The translations under genes were made by a program, and so were the position numbers. From Rugalucina vietnamica (taxonomy: Eukaryota > Mollusca > Bivalvia > Lucinida > Lucinidae), in assembly GCA_964017185.1 (NCBI GenBank), contig OZ024878.1, positions 1,084,501 through 1,148,500 of the forward strand: a stretch of DNA of 64,000 bases, given 5' to 3'. Numbering within the stretch: position 1 is the stretch's first letter; each line of letters opens with the position of its first letter. Below the pieces are notes generated by a model. That model was not told the origin of the DNA, did no database searches, and worked only from the letters and a program-made list of their open reading frames with translations. Below, piece by piece: positions 22,745 through 33,389 of the stretch.

Positions 22745-24740
22745 GTCGAAAAAAATTCTGTTGATCACTGGGATATCAGCAGTTTTATTGATATAACCCC
22801 TTTGATTGCCAGTGATTTTTCTCTTATGTCTTAAGATCTCTTTAAAAATTTGGGCCAAAAGAAAGTCAGATTGTTTATATACCCTTTACATGGTTATAGA
22901 ATATTGTTATAGAAATCATTTGATACCAATTTTAGCTCTCTAGGACTGTTGGTTGTTGAGATATATATACGTTTCCGTTGGTATACCCCTCCATTATTCT
23001 GAGATTTTTATCTAATATTTAAAGTTCTTACCAATATTCGAACAACGAGAAAGTCAAATTATTTATGTGTATTATCTTTTCATTATAGAATATCATTCTC
23101 GCTAGAGCTTTTGGTCACTGGGATTTATAGCAGTTTTATTGGTATGCCCGCTTTGCTTGCGAGTGATTTTTCTCTTATATCTTAAGTTTTGTTAATTATT
23201 TGAGCAACAAGAAAGTCAGGTTGTTTATATACTCTTTACATTGTAATATGATGTTGTCATAGCAATCGTTTGATACCAATTTTAGCTCTCTAGGACTTTT
23301 TGTTGTTAAGATATAGACGACGTTTCCGTTGGTATACCCCCTCTATTTTTTTCGAGATTTTTATCTAATATTTCAAGTTCTCATCAATATTCTAACAATG
23401 AGAAAGTCAAATTATTTTTGTGTCTTATCACATGCTTATATCACAATATTCTAGCAATCATTTGATACCAATTTCAGCTCGCTAGAGCTTTTGATCACTT
23501 GAATATCAGCAGTTTCATTGTTATACCCCCTTTGTTTGCCAGTGATTTTTCTCTTATATCTGATGTTCTCTTAAATATATACGTTTCTGATGGTATACCC
23601 TCTCTATTTTTCTGAGATCTTTTATCTAATATTTAAATTTCTCAATATTCAACAACGAGAAAGCCAAATTATTTATGAGTCTTATCATATGATAATTGAA
23701 CATTATTCTAGCATCATCTGAAAAAAAAAATCAGCTCGCTAGATCTTTTGGTCACTGGAATATCAGCAGTTTTATTGGTAAACCCCGCTCGCTTTGTTTG
23801 CCAGTGATTGTTCTCTTATACCTTAGTTCTCTTTAATATTTGAGCTATATGAAAGTTAGCTTATTATATACCTTATATTTTAATTATAGACTGTTGTCAT
23901 AACAATTATTTGATACCAAATTCTGCTCCCTATGACTTTTGGTTCCTGAGAAATAAACGTTCCCGCAGGTACACTCCCTCTTTTTTCTGTGATTTATCTC
24001 TTATACTTTTATGTTTTCATCAATATTAGAACATCACGAAAGTCTGATTATTAATGTATCTAATTATATTGATTTAGAATGCTATCATAGCAATCACTAG
24101 TTACCAATTTCAGCTCTCTATGGCTTTTGGTTGCTTAGCTATGCATGTTTCTGTAGGTATACCCCTACATTTTTATATCATTTGTCTCCAATATTTCAAA
24201 TTTTTATCAATATTTTAACACAAAGAAAGTCAAATTCTTTCAGTATCTTATCACATTATTATCGACATTATCATAATCATTTGATACAAATTTCTTGTCT
24301 CTAGAGTTTTGGGTTGCTGAGATATTTGAATTTTGTTGATATACCCCTTCATTTATCTGTTATTTTTCCCTAATATCTGAAGTTCTTTTTGATATTTGAG
24401 CATTATGATAGCCGGCTTGTTTATATATCTTATTACATGGTTATAGAACATTGTCATAGCAATGATTTGATAATACTTCAAGCTCTTTAGAGCTTTTGGT
24501 TGCTGAGATATAAGCAATTGTGCTGGAATACTCCATTTTCGGTGATTGTTTTCAAATATATAACGTTTTCATTAATTTTCGAACACAAGGAAGTCAGTTT
24601 GATATTTATATCTTATTACATGGTTAAAGAACTTTGCCAAAGCAATCATTTGATACCAATTTCTGCTCTCTAAGTCTATCAGTAGCCGAGATACAGGTCG
24701 TAATATAGGTGTACCACCTTACTTCCTGTGCTTATTAGGG
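22745..24740 (+). repeat. Ancient tandem array, about 185-bp unit, 11 units
   Basis: Diverged units share TTGATACCAATTT.AGCTC.CTA, TTTTGGTTGCTGAGATAT, GTTGGTATACCCC and a TGATTTTTCTCTTATAT or GAGATTTTTATCTAATAT box. This last box falls near 22818, 23000, 23160, 23353, 23538, 23805, 23984, 24178, 24360 and 24543. One pair (23538/23612) is shortened by a deletion. Early units alternate between two subtypes. No coding frame survives. Divergence is far higher than in the 379-bp satellite. Confidence 0.75.
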
Positions 24741-25072
24741 GTGGGTGTGAACACTTTGTGATTTTACGTGACACAAATGGGCATTAAAGTGATCCTCTGA
24801 CCAAACTGACATCCTTGCTTATACATGTGTTCTAAGGGTGCGAGTTACATCCTATAACCCACACCAAACCCTTCAAATGGCAACATTTTTTCCCTTTGTA
24901 AATCCTGATTTTCGTCATCTTCATTAATATTCATGAATACAAATGAGATGATTTTCATTTAGGCCCATGGCATCAACAAATTTGTCAAATAGTATTATTG
25001 GTACAATATCAATAAGCCACATTGATAGTTTAGGTCAAAAAATGTTTTTTTATGGAATAATTGATTTTAATT

Positions 25073-25103
<31 letters not shown>

Positions 25104-25564
25104 CAATTCAATGTTTTAATGAAAATTCATGAATACGCAAATGAGATATTTTCCATTACTTATCATAGGATAAAAGGGCTTTGTCAAAGCCTTAAAATGA
25201 AACCAAGTTCAATGGTTTAGGATAAACGCAATCGAGATATTGAAAATTTTCTATGTGTACCCCTATTATTAAAACGCAAAAATTGAATATTGAGGGTAAT
25301 TTATTTAAACATAGCGTAAAACGAAAACGCTTCCACTTCCAGATAGCAGAAAACAGGGTTTGATAGCTTTTTCAATGTGCTTTTAAAGAATCATAGAGTA
25401 GAAGTTTCCCCTGGGGAGGGGGTATGGGCAGCCAGAAGACTATTTCCTACCGTTTGGATGCGTTAAAATGACGTTTTTTTATTCTGGGGTGGCGTAAATA
25501 ACGTGTAGTTTTACCGTTAAAGCTACAAGTTATGCAAGTCCCCCCCCCCCCCCCGATTTTAGCA
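24741..25564. other. Low-copy DNA with poly(T) and poly(C) runs
   Basis: T-run at 25074-25103 and a 15-bp C-run at 25540-25554. TTCATGAATAC..AAATGAGAT occurs twice (about 24930 and 25127), a weak tandem relic. No gene recognised. Confidence 0.5.
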
Positions 25565-25862
25565 AGGTACAAGTAGGCAAAGATCAGGAAAAGGCGCAAT
25601 CAGAAAAAGATTCCCACTCCAAAACCTGAGGTGGGAAAAAACCAAACCAACAATCAGGTACCTATACCATGAAAACATTTCGTAAACCGAATGAACAGCT
25701 ATTTTCCCAATAGGTGGCCAATCAGTTACCTTAACTTAAATTAAAATATGAAAACATACATGGATATAAGGTTCTGCTCGTTTACAAAAACTGAGTAACA
25801 AAACTGGTAGCAGAGCTAGGTTATAAATCGACATACTAGAGAAAAACAGAAAACAATTCGGA

Positions 25863-26423
25863 ATGGCGTCATCGGACACGACAACGGTCGAAGTTACACG
25901 ACTTGAAGCTGAATATAAGAAGGATAAGGCTCGAGTAAAGTCAAATTTTAGTCGTGCTCGAGGAAACATTACATCTCTACTGGAGGACCAAGCGTTGCCG
26001 AGTCGCAGAGATGTACTGGACGCATGCCGTAAAATGGACTCGTGTTCGGAGATAGCAACAGACGTGCTTACGAACTTTGCGGAGTTCTATATCAGGATTG
26101 GTGAGGTCCAAAAGAGCATGCGTGTTTCAAACGAGATCGAAAAGATAGATGAAGAATACAGTGCAACATACAAGACAGCCAGGGAATATCTGGAATCACG
26201 ACAGGCAGTAATACAGACAAAAAATCATGCCCAGTTTGTAGAGGACAGCACGCGGTCTGGAGATGCCGGTCATTCTCACAGAAGACTCCTGCAGACCGCT
26301 GGAACATTGCGAAGCGGTTACAGTTATGCTTCCGTTGCCTTGGAGAGGGACATTATGGCAAGCTGTGCCCAAGCAGCAGAATGTGCGGGAAAAACTGATG
26401 TCAGGAAAATCATCACAGGTTGA
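25863..26423 (+). pseudogene. BEL/Pao gag
   Basis: The 186-codon frame begins ATGGCGTCATCGG, about 50 bp after the primer-site region. It encodes a charged, helical, coiled-coil-like protein (EYKKDKARVKSNFSRARGNI near residue 18), typical of BEL/Pao capsid N-termini. The nucleocapsid zinc knuckle CX2CX4HX4C (C-F-R-C then H-Y-G-K-L-C) is visible at 26327-26368, but in another frame than the start. A frameshift therefore lies between about 26230 and 26320. The protein would package element RNA into particles. The frame change and the absence of a continuous gag-pol reading frame mark it as defective. Confidence 0.75.
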
Positions 26424-26862
26424 AGTGTCGCCGAGTAGCACGCCGAGCAATACCGAACCGAAGCGAACCGAACCGAAGCGCGTAAGCGGAGACCAAACTG
26501 AACAGGATACTTTGTCGGAAGATGAGTCTAATTCTCGCACGGAGGGGAATGAGCAGCCACGCATACAGCAAACTACCATGGTTACACAGAGCATTCCAAA
26601 ACAGACATGCCTGTCGTAAACTGGAACGATTACAGTTCGAAGTGGCCATATCTTACGAAGATAAACTTTCCTGTTCCCGCGAAGAAGCCCATCATCGATA
26701 TTCTGATTGCCTTGATCTGCACTGTACAACTGAAGAAGTCCGAGGCAGACCGGGTGAGCCAGTAGCGAGACTTACACCGTTAGGATGGGCGTGCGTAGGT
26801 AACCCATATGATACAACTCAGATACCCCCATACTGCAAACCCATTTCGCATACACATACTTT
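26424..26862 (+). pseudogene. BEL/Pao protease remnant and linker
   Basis: After a polar stretch (SNTEPKRTEPKRV) the segment holds the end of a retropepsin-like region. IIDILIA is readable in one frame near 26692, and EVRGRPGEPVARLTPLGWAC follows in another (about 26733-26795). This GEPVARLTPLGW signature precedes RT in BEL/Pao polyproteins. The active-site DTG is not visible. The frame switch at about 26700-26720 shows the protease is disrupted. Confidence 0.65.
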
Positions 26863-27879
26863 ATGCGGGATCAATCAGAAATACAGCAGCTGGATGTCAA
26901 TCTAAAGAGGTTCTGGGAATTTGAAGAAACACCATCGGTGAACTCAGCACCCATTGTCCAAATTCATGAGCAGTGCGCACTTAAAAAGGTTAACCACTCT
27001 GTTGAATATGACAATGCCATGTACAGGATTGGAGTTCCATGGATAGACAGTAGGCCAATTCTTCCAGATAACTACCATATGACACTGCAAAGACTTCAGA
27101 ATACCGAGAAGCAGCTTCAAAAGTCACCAGATGTTTCCATGGCATACAGTGACATTATAGACAAATACGTTGCTAAGGGCTGTGTGAGAAAGGTTCAAGC
27201 CGCAGAGCTCTCAGCATCGCGTTGGTACTTACTACACTTTCCAGTTCTTAGACCGGATAAGGACACAACGAAGACGAGGATCGTGTTCGACGCCTCGGCA
27301 AGGCATGTAGGGGTATCACTGAATGACAGAATTTACCAAGGCCCTAAACTGCAACGAGACCTTTTCGACGTGCTCTTGCGGTTTAGACGTTTTCCTATAG
27401 CAATTGTTTGTGACATTGCAGACATGTACCTCAGAATCGGACTTTTAACAGACGACAAGCCATATCACAGGTTTCTATGGAGGGGAACAGACCAGAGTCA
27501 TACTCCAGATGTCTACGAGTTTGACCGGGTAGTCTTCGGCGTAAATGCATCACCATTCCAGGCACAGTATATGCTACAACAACACGCAAAGACATACGAA
27601 ACAGACTTTCCCTTGGCCGCAGAAACGATTGAAAAGTCTACCTACATGGACGACTCAATGGATTCCGTTCAAACTGAAGAACAAGGTAGGATTTTATATT
27701 ATCAGTTATCTGATCTTCTGTCAAAAGCAGGAATGCATGCTCGGAAATGGCTTTCAAACAAACCTAGCGTATTGTCAGAAATCCCGCTTGCAGACCGGAA
27801 GGCCGAAGTTGATCTAAACCGCAGTCAACTGCTATGTACAAAGACACTTGGGGTATGGTGGCTCGCTGAAACAGATTAA
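26863..27879 (+). pseudogene. BEL/Pao reverse transcriptase
   Basis: The longest intact pol segment is 338 codons. Landmarks are the connecting region RFWEFEE (16-22), VFDASA (141-146), SLNDRIYQGPKL (152-163), motif A CDIADMY (183-189), FGVNASPFQAQ (225-235) and the catalytic YMDDSMDS (261-268). These are BEL/Pao RT hallmarks and the catalytic Asp pair is present. It would copy element RNA into DNA. The frame ends in a stop at 27877, just before the thumb/RNase H linker, which continues in another frame. The first ATG is not a real start, since protein upstream continues in a different frame. Confidence 0.85.
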
Positions 27880-27914
27880 CAGGCAGTAACACAGAAAGTG
27901 CCCTTGAGAGCAGC

Positions 27915-28610
27915 ATGTGTTACACAAAACGTAACTTCCTAAAGAAAATTGCAACCCTGTTTGATCCGATGGGGTTTCTAGCTCCATTCACAATCCAAGC
28001 AAAGATGCTACTCCAAGATATGTGGACCGCAGGCGTGGACTGGGACGACGAGCTTACCGCACCGCTAATCAACTCGGCACTCTCGAGAGTGGTTCGGCGA
28101 ACTGGGCGACCTTAGACAGGTAACGGTTCCAAGACGTATGTGGAATGACGGGATGATAGCTGACACCATATCGTTACATACATTCGTGGACGCGTCTGAG
28201 AGCGCCTATGGAGCAGTCGTGTATGCTAGGTGCAAGTATGAAGACGGTTCGGTTTCTACCAACATCGTTGCAGCAAAAATACGAGTTTCGCCGAGCATCG
28301 CAACAAGCATTCCGAGGCTTGAACTGATGGGAGCAGCTGTAGCCGTTCGACTTACCACGAGGATATCAGCAGTGGTTCTCGGGCTGAGCATAGCAAAATC
28401 AACCTTCTGGTGCGACAGCGTCAATGTTCTATGGCGGGTTCGCAGGCGAAGTCGTAACTTCAACCCCTTTGTAGCTAATAGGGTTGGATAAATACAGAAC
28501 AGCACAGACCCCAATCAGTGGCGGTACGTACCTACAGGCGTTAACCCGGCGGACCTGTTAAGCAAAGGGATGCGCGCGGACGACCTTGCAAGCTGTAATT
28601 CATGGTGAAG
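27915..28610 (+). pseudogene. BEL/Pao RT thumb and RNase H
   Basis: The first frame (27915-28115) gives [20 protein letters not shown] and [11 protein letters not shown], the conserved post-RT linker. A second frame (28138-28491) is the RNase H: TFVDASESAYGAVVY with the first catalytic Asp, then IPRLELMGA and FWCDSVNVLW with the Glu and second Asp. NPADLLSKG follows near 28540-28570, after another stop. RNase H removes the RNA strand during reverse transcription. At least two frame changes lie inside this segment. Confidence 0.8.
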
Positions 28611-30066
28611 AGGACCCACATTCCTGCGACAGTCGGAACACGCTTGGCCCAAGAACAAAAAAAAATTGAGAACCCCATAGGAGACGGCGAAGTAAAAGGC
28701 TCATCATCATCTACACATCGAAAACAAGAGGTTGGTGGCAGTATGCGGTGTTTTTTTTTCGTAGCCCTGACGGACGGAGACTGTGGCCCACTTGATCCAA
28801 CTCACTACTCAAGCTGGTTGAAACTACGACGAATACGAGCTTGGGTAAATCGGTTTGTGCAAGACTGCAAGAAGAAACCAGCGGCGAGGATGATCGGCGA
28901 GTTGATTGCTGATGAACTTAAACGTGCAGAAGTTCAGTTGATCAAACAAGCACAGCGTAATCAGTTCCCAGAAGAATGGAAGGCGTTGACTAGCTGATAT
29001 CGCTCAATCCAACGCTCGACGACGTTGGGGTCATTCGATCTGACGGACGAATGAAAAACGCCAAGTTTTTGTCCTATGATGTACGAAACCCATTTATCTT
29101 AGCGAGAAAAGGCTGGGTTACAACGCTAATTTTAAAGGACGCACACGAGCAGGGCAAGCATGCATCCGGGACAAATCATACACTGGCCACGTTATCATCG
29201 CGGTACTGGATTCTCTCTGGACGCGAGGCGATTCGCGAGTGGGAAACATGCTTGAGTGTCGACGAAGAAAAGCCAAGACATGTCAGCAAATAATGGCTCC
29301 GTTACCGCTTCCAAGGTTGGAGATGTCAATGCGAGCCTTTACCAAGACGGCGGTGGAGTTCGCGGGACCATTTGTCACTATGCAGGGTAGGGGAAAACGG
29401 AGAGAGAAGCGCTATTTATGCTTGTTTACCTGCATGGTGACAAGAGCGGTTCATCTTGAGCTGGCCTACGGCCTCGACATGGACTCATTTATGAACGCAT
29501 TTTACAGAATGGCTAGTCGCCGGGGGCTACCGAACGAAATATACTCTGATAATGGAACTAACTTTAAAGGAGCTGAAAACGAGCTGAAGGCGCTTGTAAC
29601 CCAATTAGATAAAGACAAAATCAAACAGTCGACCGCTAACAAGGGAATAAAATGGAATTTTAACCCCCAATGGCTCCACATTTCGGTGCACGAAAGCATG
29701 ATCAAGTCAGCCAAAAGGGCAATCAACGCAATACTGGGCAACGCGGATGTTACAGATGAAGAGCGTATGACAGCAATTATCGGGTCCGAGGGTTTAATAA
29801 ACTCTCGTCCATTGACGTATCAGACGGCGAACCCCTCGGGTGACGTACCACTGACGCCAAATCACTTTGTACACGGGCAGGTAGGTGGTCAGTTCGCCCC
29901 CACGTTAGTCGATGAAACGGATTTCAACCCAAGGAGCAGGTGGCGACGAATACAGGAGCTGGTTCGCCACTTTTGGCACAGGTGGCTCAGGGAATGGCTA
30001 CCTGAACTAATTGCACGAAAAAATGGTTTCGACCAGGAGGAGATCTCCGAGTCGGCGATGTCGTAA
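28611..30066 (+). pseudogene. BEL/Pao integrase
   Basis: A linker (28790-28996, SSWLKLRRIRAWVNRF) leads to the zinc-binding domain. The His pair lies in HEQGKHASGTNH (29131-29190) in one frame and the Cys pair in CRRRKAKTC in the next (29239 frame), so a frameshift splits the finger. The catalytic core is in the 275-codon frame 29239-30066. The usual first Asp is Glu (TAVEFAGPF, residue 40). The second Asp is present (YSDNGTNF, residue 104), and the third acidic residue is Glu in HESMIKSAKR (residue 142). The normal PHFGG loop before that Glu is scrambled by compensating indels. LTPNHFVHGQ starts the C-terminal domain. Inactive as it stands. Confidence 0.8.
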
Positions 30067-30230
30067 TCGTGATGTCTCCCGACACTACAAGGGGAAACTG
30101 GCCGCTCGGGATGGTGTTCGAGACATACCCAGGAACGGATGGACGGGTCCGCGTGGTTAAGATCCAGTTCGGCCAGACAACCATGACGAGGGCTTTTACG
30201 AAACTGTGTCCTTTAGAGATCGAAAACTAG
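30054..30230 (+). pseudogene. BEL/Pao pol C-terminal (DUF5641-type) tail
   Basis: After a frame change near 30040 the polyprotein ends with GDVVIVMSPDTTRGNWPLG, TYPGTDGRVR and TKLCPLE, then a TAG at 30228-30230. This matches the small beta-rich domain that closes BEL/Pao integrases. About 540 bp of non-coding DNA follow before the right LTR. Confidence 0.8.
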
Positions 30231-30774
30231 ATACTGTTCAATGTTCTTATTTTAATCATACCGAAGAGAAACTTAAACATTCTGTACGCGAAAGAAATTG
30301 TCTGTATATGGCATACATACATTTATTTAATTTATCATATGACGTCAAATCATTTTAGGTGTTGTACATTTATACAGTAAGTTTATTACTCTATAATCCG
30401 ATTTAATAATTTTGCCTGTCTTACCGCGTAACGTTTTATCACTGATACTCCTAAAGCTTTATCATTTCTAGTAATAAACTAAAAAAATGATTATCTCGTC
30501 TTATGATTCAACAAGTTTGTATTCGTTCTCATGCATTGATGAATTTATCGTATTCTGCGCGAATATGCGATAAAACGCTCGGTGAAGACTCACATTTTAT
30601 CTCATTTCTCAGTTTTGATAAATGCAATAAAACATGGGCATTCATGCTAACTCATGTATGTCATTTAGCCGTCAAATGCATTAGTCAAAGTAGTTACGAT
30701 AATTGATATATGAAGCAAGTTTCATCTAAGTTTAAATGTTGCTTTAGTGTTGACACTTGAAAATTAATGCATTT

Positions 30775-31006
30775 GAGGAGGGGAAGAATGGATATAAGGT
30801 TCTTCTCGTTTATGAATAGACGTTATATACGTTACGCTATAATGTAAACAGCGTAACGTTGGTGTAACGTTAGTTACCAGAGTTGTAATAGTATCGCCGC
30901 CATTGTCGGTCAAATAAAATTGTACAGGGACTTTATTAAAGAATATTCCTTGAACTTACCATCGAAGTTCAATTATTTTGTTGCTATCCATAATCGGGAG
31001 AAACTG
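30775..31006 (+). other. Polypurine tract and right LTR of the BEL/Pao element
   Basis: GAGGAGGGGAAGAA (30775-30788) directly precedes the LTR start TGGATATAAGG at 30789, as plus-strand priming requires. The LTR is about 200-218 bp. It contains an AATAAA polyadenylation signal (about 30913-30920) and repeated CGTTACGC/GTAACGTT motifs. It ends somewhere between TGCTATCCA (30990) and the resumption of PLE sequence at 31007. Confidence 0.75.
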
Positions 31007-31682
31007 AGGCGCCAACAGCACAAAAATATTAAACACCAAGACATAAAGAACCACCACAGAAGTATCGACTTGGAACGATCAGTAACAAAAAGTTACTGAC
31101 GGGCTTAAATCGATTTTACATGGCCATAACCTCACCCTCAGCTTCTGCAGTGGTTCATAACATTAAGTTACTTCTTCGGTCCTCTTGGTGAATCTCTAAC
31201 TAGTCAATTAATCATAAAGAACAAACAAATAAATCATGATAAACATCCTGATGAATCAAAAACCAGGACTCACAGATTCAGTAAGCTGCCCGACGATGGA
31301 GATCCCTGGGCGCCGAATAACTTACTAACTCCGGAGCAAAAGAAAAACATCAGTTGGACCCCGGTGGGCCAAGCAACAGATATGAAGCTCCGGCCCTAAC
31401 CAACAAAAATGAATAGCATTAAGTCGGGGCCATCATAGAGTCTGACGCCCGACCCACCGGTTTGCAATAAAAGAAGGCAGTGTAGTTATCAAGTTGAACC
31501 ATGACTGGGTTAAAAACTAAGCATGCAGACTGTCGCATAACATTCAAGTTATAATCCATACGTCTGTCACGTGTTATGATTTTTCTAAACTGGAAAGAAA
31601 AATCATTACTTCCTATAAGTTTTTGAATTTGTAAACCAAGTCACCATACAATTCTGGTTCCAAAAGGCCCTCATTTAGAAAA
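31007..31682 (-). pseudogene. PLE-type element: RT C-terminus and proximal 3' UTR
   Basis: On the minus strand the segment starts NEGLLEP-like at about 31680 and continues YGDLVYKFKN. It then covers the C-terminal basic region ending near GRASDSMMAPT (about 31425), and the 3' UTR down to GTTGGCGCCT. Stops interrupt the frame. The same C-terminus is better preserved at 35752-36386. It joins the RT core at 31966 once the 31683-31965 insert is discounted. Confidence 0.65.
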
Positions 31683-31965
31683 GTACAAGTAGGCAAAGAT
31701 CAGGAAAAGGCGCAATCAGAAAAAGATTCCCACTCCAAAAACCGAGGTGGGAAAAAACTAAACCAACAATCAGGCACCCATACCATGAAAACATTTCGCA
31801 AGCCGAATGAGCAGCTATTTTCCCAATAGGTGGCCACTCAGTTACCTAAACTTAACTAAAAATATGAAAACATACATAAGGAGCCAACAGCACAAAAAAT
31901 TTAAACACCAAGACATAAAACAAAAAGGACCACCACAGAAGCATCGCCTTGGAACGAGCAGTAAA
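31683..31965 (-). mobile_element. Nested same-sense 3'-end fragment of the PLE family
   Basis: A 283-bp copy of the family's 3' UTR tail (from TACTGCTCGTTCCAAGGCGA to TTTGCCTACTTGTAC) sits inside the RT coding region. It lies between GGGTTAAAGACGCTTTT and TTTTCTAAATGAGGG as read on the minus strand. TTTT is present on both sides, a probable short target duplication. Confidence 0.65.
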
Positions 31966-32660
31966 AAGCGTCTTTAACCCAACCTTATATTTGCAAATCA
32001 ATTCATAGTGTCTACGATAAAATTTAGAAAAGGTTTTTTGAAGTTTATGATACCGATGGAGAAGTTTGGCCGTTAAACATTTATTTCGAGCGTTGAAGTC
32101 TGTAACACGATTGCAGACTTTAGCAAACCTTAATAAGTTGCGAAATGTATACACCATAAGAAGCACGACGAGGAATGTCACCATCCAAAAACGGAAAATT
32201 TACTATATCAAAATCAAAGTCATCGCGCTTATCATAAATTTTAGAAGAAACAAGTCCATTTGCAACAGAAAGATGTAGATCTAAAAAGGGGGCTTCGGTA
32301 TCCGAGATATTGGCTTTTTTCAACTGTAGTTCAGTTGGATAAATTTGATTGACCATACCTTCAAAATAAGGGTTGTCAATGTTCAAAAGGTCATCGAGGT
32401 ACCTAGATGTGGAATTAAAAGCCTCGATAACATCAGCTTGATTATCATGGTTAAGAGAATCCATGAAATCTCTTTCGTAGCAGTATAAAAAGAAATCAGC
32501 TACGAGAGGGGCGCAATTTGTACCCATCGGAATTCCAACAATTTGTCTGTATAACTTGGTCCCAAATCTAATATAAATATTATTCAGGAGATAGGATAAA
32601 GCGTCGCACACATTCTGACATGATCAAAGTGTATCTACTTTGGTCAGAGGAAGTGAAAAA
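31966..32660 (-). pseudogene. PLE-type reverse transcriptase core
   Basis: The 163-codon frame at 32120-32611 carries NNIYIRFGTKLYRQ, GIPMGTNCAPLVADFFLYC (the QGIPMG-type motif) and RYLDDLLNIDNPYF with the catalytic YLDD. After it come TEAPFLDLHLS and YGVYISQL. The frame then shifts and continues RFAKVCNRVTDFNARNKCLT and SKFYRRHYEL down to GLKTLF. The polymerase would carry out target-primed reverse transcription in the nucleus. The YLDD with a following FLD-x-H/I motif recalls PLE reverse transcriptases. Frameshifts, the two inserts and the missing N-terminus make it inactive. Confidence 0.75.
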
Positions 32661-33125
32661 GCCTTGTTTTTGATTCATCAGGATGTTTATCATGATTTAT
32701 TTGTTTGTTCTTGATGATTCATTGACTAGTTAGAGATTCACCACGAGGACCGAAGAAATTACTAAATGTTATGAACCACTGCAGAAGCTGAGGGTGAGGT
32801 TAGGATCCTATAAAACCGGTTTAAGCCCGCCAGTAACTTTGTGTTACTGATCGTTCCAAGGCGATACTTCTGTGGTGGTTTTTTTTGTTTTATGTCTTGG
32901 TGTTTAAATTTTTTGTGCTGTTGGCTTCTTACGTATGTTTTCATATTTTTAATTAAGTTAAGGTAACTGAGTGGCCACGTATTGGGAAAATAGCTGCTCA
33001 TTCGGCTTACGATATGTTTCATGGTATAAGTGCCTGATTGTTAGTTTGGTTTTTTTCCACCTCGGTTTTTGGAGTGGGAATCTCTTTCTGATTGCGCCTT
33101 TTCCTGATCTTTGCCTACTTGTACC
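32661..33125 (+). mobile_element. Nested opposite-sense 3'-end fragment of the PLE family
   Basis: On the plus strand it runs from TTTTTGATTCATCAGGATG through the family 3' UTR to TTTGCCTACTTGTACC. It interrupts the minus-strand RT exactly between the codons for CNDRK and AFFTSSD. CCTT occurs at the left junction and again at the right, a candidate 4-bp duplication. Confidence 0.7.
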
Positions 33126-33272
33126 TTTTTCTGTCATTACATGCCAAATACAGTGAACCATAGTTTTTAATGCCCTTTTGAAGGTCCACTCTATCAAATC
33201 CAGAAGTTTTTCTTTAATTAAATTATGTGGTAATGGTGTATACAGAGTAGAAAAATCCTATGTGGACAAGCT
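33126..33272 (-). pseudogene. PLE-type RT N-terminal fragment (motif A)
   Basis: The minus strand reads DFSTLYTPLPHNLIKEKLLD then LIEWTFKRA, the motif A region of this RT family, with its Asp. A 1-bp deletion after KRALK shifts the frame. Upstream of about 33272 the resemblance stops, so the element is 5'-truncated. Confidence 0.7.
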
Positions 33273-33389
33273 CGTCGCACAGAACCCTCTACACTTCAAT
33301 CTACTGAGTCTACAAACATAGTCCTACATAAGAATCATAAGGGGATTTGTTCAGGCCAGATGGTACAAACCCCCAAAATTTAAGGGTAA
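33273..33389. other. Short spacer, nothing recognised
   Basis: Unclassified sequence between the truncated PLE 5' end and the minisatellite. Confidence 0.4.

Larger units (their letters stand above)
25761..31006 (+). mobile_element. BEL/Pao LTR retrotransposon, decayed but near full length
   Basis: Domain order on the plus strand is gag (coiled coil, CCHC knuckle), aspartic protease remnant, RT, RNase H, integrase and the C-terminal DUF5641-type domain. This is the BEL/Pao order. The right LTR begins TGGATATAAGGTTCTTCTCG (30789), right after a polypurine tract. The left LTR begins TGGATATAAGGTTCTGCTCG at 25761, but its interior is deleted, leaving only about 40 bp before the TGGTAGCAGAGC primer-site region (25805-25816). 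The coding region changes frame at least seven times, so it is not autonomous now. It sits inside the 3' UTR of the PLE-type element. Confidence 0.85.
25565..33272 (-). mobile_element. Penelope-like (PLE-type) retroelement, broken by three insertions
   Basis: Read on the minus strand, a single 5'-truncated element runs through these pieces: RT start (33272-33126), RT core (32660-31966), RT C-terminus plus proximal 3' UTR (31682-31007) and distal 3' UTR (25760-25565). It ends CTTTGCCTACTTGTACC. At each gap the interrupted sequence resumes where it left off. The gaps are a reversed 3'-end fragment of the same family (32661-33125), a same-sense 3'-end fragment (31683-31965) and a BEL/Pao element (25761-31006). 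The reverse transcriptase has GIPMGTNCAPL and YLDD motifs. PLE affiliation rests on its likeness to that RT group; no GIY-YIG domain is visible here. Confidence 0.7.

Noticed and set aside
26196-26729. 177-codon minus-strand frame
   Set aside because: Antisense shadow of the BEL/Pao gag-protease region; no domain recognised.
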